A stretch of 64,000 bases of DNA from contig JAIVEN010000011.1 in assembly GCA_026686845.1 (NCBI GenBank), positions 25,096,501 through 25,160,500 of the forward strand, given 5' to 3'. The position numbers were made by a program, and so were the translations under genes. The notes under the pieces were generated by a model. The model was not told the origin of the DNA. It ran no database searches and worked only from the letters and a program-made list of their open reading frames with translations. Positions 36,801 through 42,800 of this stretch are shown here, one piece after another. Numbering within the stretch: the stretch's first letter is position 1; every line of letters starts with the position of its first letter. Source of the DNA: Adenanthera pavonina (Eukaryota; Streptophyta; Magnoliopsida; Fabales; Fabaceae).

Positions 36801-39800
36801 AAATATATTTATATTTTATGTTTTATTTATAAATTATAGGTATATATAATATTTTGTTTACTAATACTCAACAAGAAGGTTAGCAAAGTGGCAAAAGGAG
36901 TTGTTTTTCCTCAAAGAGGTCTTAACTTCGATCATAGTCATGGCTTTGAGGAGGGAAATTTCTCAAATAATCAATTGTGTGTATATATATATATATATAT
37001 TAAATAATACCATTCTATGATAAACAAGATGGTGTGGTAGCATGGTCAAGGTGCGGCATTGCAAGTAGAGGGTTGCTAGTTTGAGATGGCAGGGATGCAA
37101 AATGGGGATTTTTGTTGAACCTGGTTCAATGCCCAATAGTTCAAACGGTCAAAGCCGGTTCTTGATCACGTTTGATCGGTTCACAAACAAGCCAGTTCAA
37201 TGGGAGTCCCAAACAGGACCAAGGCCCGGTTAAGCTGTTCACCGGCCAGACCGGCTGGTCTTGTTCGGTTTTTAATACTATGGCGGTAAGTGATAAGCTT
37301 GCTTGAGCCAAAGTAACAGAGGGAGTAGATTTCTCACATTGTTTTTGGGTTGAGGAACTTTGTTGAACATACTTATGCAGAATTTTCTTTAAGACTGAAA
37401 TTTCCTTCACGTAGAGAGCTCCATTGTCATTTTCTATTCCTCCAACCAACAAACCTTTGCTTTCATGACTAGGCTTCTGCCTAGTGTTTGGAGGCTTTCT
37501 GTGAAGCTTCCAATAGATGTCCTTCGTATGATCATATTTATTGCAATGGCCACACCACTCTGCAACTTATTACCCTTTTTGATTTGAACTTGAGTTGGCT
37601 TTAGCATCACAATCAAAGCTTTTGCAATGATCTTGTCATACTGATGAATTATACTACAAGTAGGTGGTAATGCGTGAAAGGACTTGTGATTTTCTATTGG
37701 TACTCAATTAAAAGTATAAGGAAGTCAGACGTAGAATCATCAGAATAAGACCTCTTCCATCATTTGAGGACTCATTTAATATCATGAAGTGTGAAGAATG
37801 CATAAAGGAGTTGATTCAACATGCTCTTACTGCATCGATGTCAAAGCATTTGCTATGGTGGCTAGAGGAAATCAGCTCCTGATCAAAGAGGGAAGAAGCC
37901 CTCAAAGCAGTGTGACCATTGCAATAAGGATGGCCATACCAAGGAAAATTTGTTGGAAGCTTCATGGGAAGCTTCCAAATGTTGAGCAGAAATCTAGAAG
38001 TGAAAGTAAAGGCTTGCTAGTTGGTGGTGCAGAACTGAGAGGGGAGCTCTTAGTGTGGAGGAGATCACGGTTTTGGGAATGATTCTGGACAAGCATATCC
38101 TTTAGTGTTCTTCAACAGAGAAACAGTGTGAGAAGTCCTTTTGTTACTTTGGTCCAAGCAGGTCCTTTTTTAATTGCTGCCCTTCTTTAGTGTGATAAGA
38201 ACAAAGAATATTTGGGATAGTAAATTTTGGTGTTACACACCATATTACTGGATTTAAAGAGTTGTTTTGTGAATTAAAACCTTGTTCTGAATACACTAGT
38301 GTTAAGGTAGCCAATGGAACATATGCTATAATGGGACTGATTTTGTGATAATTTCAGTAACAGTAATATTAAAGAATGTATTGTCTGTGCTTGAAATTAA
38401 GTGTTGCATACCGTAAAAGGTCTATGACACGATTAAGTTGCCGTGTTATTTTTAATGATGATTGTTGTGATTTTTAGGACTTGGTGTTGAGGAGGATGAT
38501 TAACAATACTAGGGAATGTGAAGGACTATATTATCTTGAAGGATCTTCAGAGAATAAAGAGAATGAAGTTGCTATTTAACCTGCTATGTCTATTAATGAT
38601 CTCTTTTGGTGGCATTATAGGCTAGGCCACCCAAGTCTTAGTTACGTGAAATATTGTTTCTAAACCTTACAAAAAAAATTGATTTTGATTTTCATTGTGA
38701 TGCTTGCCAATTTGCCAAATAGTTTGAAATAAAAATCCTCCTCACACATGTAGGTCTACTCATCCTTTTGCTATAATCCATGGTGACATTTGGGGTTCAT
38801 AAAAAATTGTAATTGTCTTTAGGGCTAGTTGATTTGCTACTTTCATAGATGATTATACTCAGCTAACATTGGTATTTTTAATGAGTGAAAAAATATGAAG
38901 TGTTCCAAATCTTCTCAAATTTCTGCAGCTATCAAGAACTAGTTCCACACCTCCATAAAGATTTTCAGGAGTGATAATGCAAAGGAGCATTGCAGCTCAA
39001 ACTTCTAAAATTACCTTAATAAGTGTGTGATTCATGACCAAACATCTTGTGTCAATTTCCCTTAGTAGAATGGCATAACCGAATGAAAGAATTGACACCT
39101 CTTAGAGGTAGCTAGGGCTCTTATGATAACAAATAATGTTCCAAATGTTTTCTTTTTTGGGGGATGCTGTACTTACATTAGCATATCTTATCAATCATGT
39201 GCCTTCAAGGATTCTAAAATTTGAAACACGTATCTGTAAGCTCTTATGAGTCATATCCAAACACACCTTTCATCTCATCTATTCCTAGGAGGATTTTTTG
39301 GGTTTACATTTGTTCATAATGATAAGGGTGGAAAATAAGATCCAAGGGCTGTGGAATGCATAATCTTGGGTTGCTCTCCGACTCAAAAGGGGTATAAATG
39401 CTATTCTATAGTTAACAAAAAATTTTATGTGACCATGTAAAGTTTGCTGAGAACCAGCCATACTACCCTCAATTAGCTATTCAGGGGGAGGAAAGGGGGA
39501 GTGAATGTCTAATTTTGGTGGTAGTTCTGGGTCTGATCATTTGATGGGTATTTAAGTGGAATGAGAAACCCTCACCTAAAAAGTTAGCTAATGAGGTGGG
39601 AGAACTAACCCACTTAAATACCTATTGAGTATCTCACAATATTTATTGTGGGACTTTGCCATCCTATACTACCCAAGTTCCGATCAATCCCCCCTTGGAG
39701 GGCCGATGTCTCGGTGGTTGTACACAATCACACTTCACTCAATGACACCTCACTTAACTTTCTTGTTGATCAGAACCCTCCACCGGTAAGAACCTTCTAT

Positions 39801-42800
39801 AGGTAGCCCTTTTTGGAACCGTTGACCACCAACTTTGATATCAATTGATGGGTATTTAAGTAGGATAGGAAACTCTCTCCCAAAAACTAGTTCTTGAGGT
39901 GGAAGAATCAACCCATTTAAATACTCCATCATCATCAAAATATTGAACAAGGAACTAGAGTTACAGGAACTCAAATGCCACTTATTGTACTAGAACTAGC
40001 ACCTAGTGTTTTTGAAACACCTAGTGCACCTAAAACAGGATTTTCCATACCTACTCAACCTAAGACTGACCTTGTTCCATTACCAACTACCCCAGACAGC
40101 CCAGAAACTATTGTAGAAAGGTCACCTAATCATCAGAGCAGTGCTGAACACCCACATGTAACTGAGATGACAGTGGAGAGACCTAATATGTAGGAAATTC
40201 AGATTTATACTAGGAGGAAGAGAGATGTGAATCAGCAAGTTCGTGAAGACAACAATCCCATTAGGAATCTATTCTTGAGACTAGTCTTGATGATCTACAA
40301 TGGCCAATTGCTTTGAGGAAGGGGAAGAGGTCATGTACTGAGCATCTTTTTAGTAGTTATTTCCCATGAGAAGCTCTCTCCCAATTTAAGAGCTTTTGTT
40401 GCTAAAGTGTTAAGGGAAAAGATTCCAGCAACTTATTCAGTGGCTAACTGAGATTCGAAGTGGAAACAGGTAATAAATGATGAGTTAAGTGCATTGGAGA
40501 AAAAACAAAACCTGGAAACTGACTTCCTTGCTTGAAGAAAAGTCAGTTGTGGGGTGTAAATGGGTATTTACAATTAAATATAACACAGATGGAAGTGTAA
40601 GCCAATACAAAGCAGGGTTGGTTGCCAGATGGTTTACACTATAACTCAAGGCATAAATTATTAAGAAACCTTTGCTCCCGTGGCCAAACTTAATACTATA
40701 AAGGTCCTGTTATCATTAGCTGCAAATTTGGAATGGGTCTTACGTCAATTAGATGTGAAGAATGCATTTCTCAATGGAGACTTAGAAGAAGAAGTATACA
40801 TGGAAGTATCACTAGGCTTAAAGAATCAGAAGAATGTTACTAGGGTTTGTGGACTCTACAAATTTTTGTATGGGCTAAGTCAATCCCCTAGAGCTCGGTT
40901 TGATAGATTTACTAGGGTGATCAATGATCTTGGTTTTACTTAATGCCAAATTGATCATAGGCATTGTGATCGTATGATCACTATTTTAATTGTTCATGGG
41001 GATGATATCGTGTTGACAGGAGATGATAATGAAGAAATTTTGAAATTGAAAATGAATTTGGCAGTTGAATTTGAGGTGAAGGATCTTGGTAATCTCAGAT
41101 ATTTCCTAGGCATGGAAGTGGCAAGATCAAGTAATGGAATCAGTGTTCCTCAAAGGAAGTACACTCTTGATCTGCTAAAAGAAAATGCTTGGGGCCAAAC
41201 TAATTGATACCCTGATTGGAGTAAATCGTAAATTGAGTGTGAATTAGGAGGGAGCACATGTGGATAAAGGATAATTTCAGTTTCTTGCCTTTTGCTTGGA
41301 ACCATTTATATTTTGCTTTTGCCTTTTGCTTGGCTTTGTCCTTAGAATAAATCCTGCACTATGATATTATCCTTTATTCTTTTGTTGGCATTTTAACAAA
41401 ATTTTCGTGGCACTTGATATATGTGTGTGTGTGTGTGTGTGTGTATGCCTCCCATTTTTGCTGCTCTTCAATGGTTACCTTGTTTCCTCATGTTGAGCAT
41501 AAAAAAACTGTCCAGAGGTTGATCTCTTTAACTATTAAAAGAAAACCGCTTCCTAACCAGAATTTACAATTACCACATCTGAGTTGAGTTCTAACAGTGA
41601 CATGATATTTAGTTTTTCCTTTATTCCTGACACTGGTATTTAAAATTGAGGTTTTTTTTTTTTTTTACTTATTTTACTATCCAATTTTTGGAATGCAGTG
41701 AGAAAATTTCTTGAAAAACATGATAAGTGATTTTCATTAATAAGTTTCAATACTTGTATGCAATTTCTGGTCATTATCTTTTATCTTACATTTTATTTTC
41801 CCATTAGGTTCAAAGGTTTGACTGAGAGATTTGAACTTTTCATCTGTGGTCGTGAGCTGGCCAACGCATTCTCTGAATTAACTGATCCTATAGACCAGGT
41901 AAGCAAAATTTTATGGTATCTCTGTCCTAAATCGAGAGATCATAGGTTTGAGTTTTCCGAGCTTAACATTGCTGATATTTGATGGCTTATTTGGAGTCGA
42001 ACTATTTGATAGAGAATTTCTGATTGTTCAATCTGCTTCTCAAAATCAATTTTTTATTAAAAATTAGTAACTAAGTTGATCAAATAAAAGTTTAAAGCTT
42101 CAAGTTCAATAAACCTCAACTCATATCTTGGGTAACTTCACTGATGATAATGAGATCTTCTGGAAGAACAGTGACATTGAGTCCTCAACCAACAACTTGT
42201 GGACAAAATTGATGATTTTTGCACAATTATTAGCTGATAGCTCCCCTTGGCAACGAACAACTTCTAAGGGTGACTGCACTTAGAGAGCCTAGAGAACTGA
42301 ATCATGGAATAATAGTTCAAAATATAAACTTTCATAGTAGTCAAACAGAACCCGAATTGCAGCAACATTAATCAGATTGCACCACAAATGAAAACTCTGA
42401 AGCTTCAACAGAGAAGAGAGAGAAAAAGACAGAAACTCAAGGTCAAGACCTGTGAGCTGGGAGCAAACAGTGAAACAGCTGCTTACATGGTGTAGTCACA
42501 TTCTGATTGAAAAACTCAGATGACTATTAGACTTTTGAATTTTTGATACCTGATCTATAATCTAAAGGTATATTCTAACTATGGCCAATGGGTGCTGCAG
42601 TGATGGCTGCAAATTATCATAATGCTTTGAGTATTTGTCTTTTGATGCCTCCATCATGGACAACTTTTTGTTTTGGTCTGGCCTTTAGTCACATAATACA
42701 TACCCAAATTAGAAGCCTTTAGATTATATATAGTATTTCGAACTTATAGTTCTTCAACTACTTCATTTGGTTGGTTGGACAATACAATGCCATCCAAATT

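Larger units (their letters stand above)
32638..37690 (-). mobile_element. copia element A in intron 11, 5'-truncated
   Basis: A leftward Ty1/copia element. Read on the - strand it has the gag zinc knuckle end, protease, GAG-pre-integrase, integrase, reverse transcriptase, RNase H, polypurine tract and 3' LTR. It has no 5' LTR and starts inside gag near 37690, where the head of element B begins. Two later insertions interrupt it: a solo LTR at 33192-33563 and a DNA transposon at 36703-37282. Stops and frame shifts are frequent. It is antisense to the host gene. Confidence 0.9.
37700..41280 (+). mobile_element. copia element B in intron 11, truncated at both ends
   Basis: Same family as element A but rightward, so A and B lie head to head. 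Order: gag zinc knuckle (about 37798-38080), protease/pre-integrase (38300-38800), integrase (38800-39440), linker (39450-40380), reverse transcriptase (40400-41207). It stops after QRKYTLDLLKENAW, with no RNase H and no LTR. A SMART/TRIM is inserted at 39542-39931. A gag stretch compared by eye is roughly 75-80% identical to A. It lies sense to the host gene. Confidence 0.9.
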
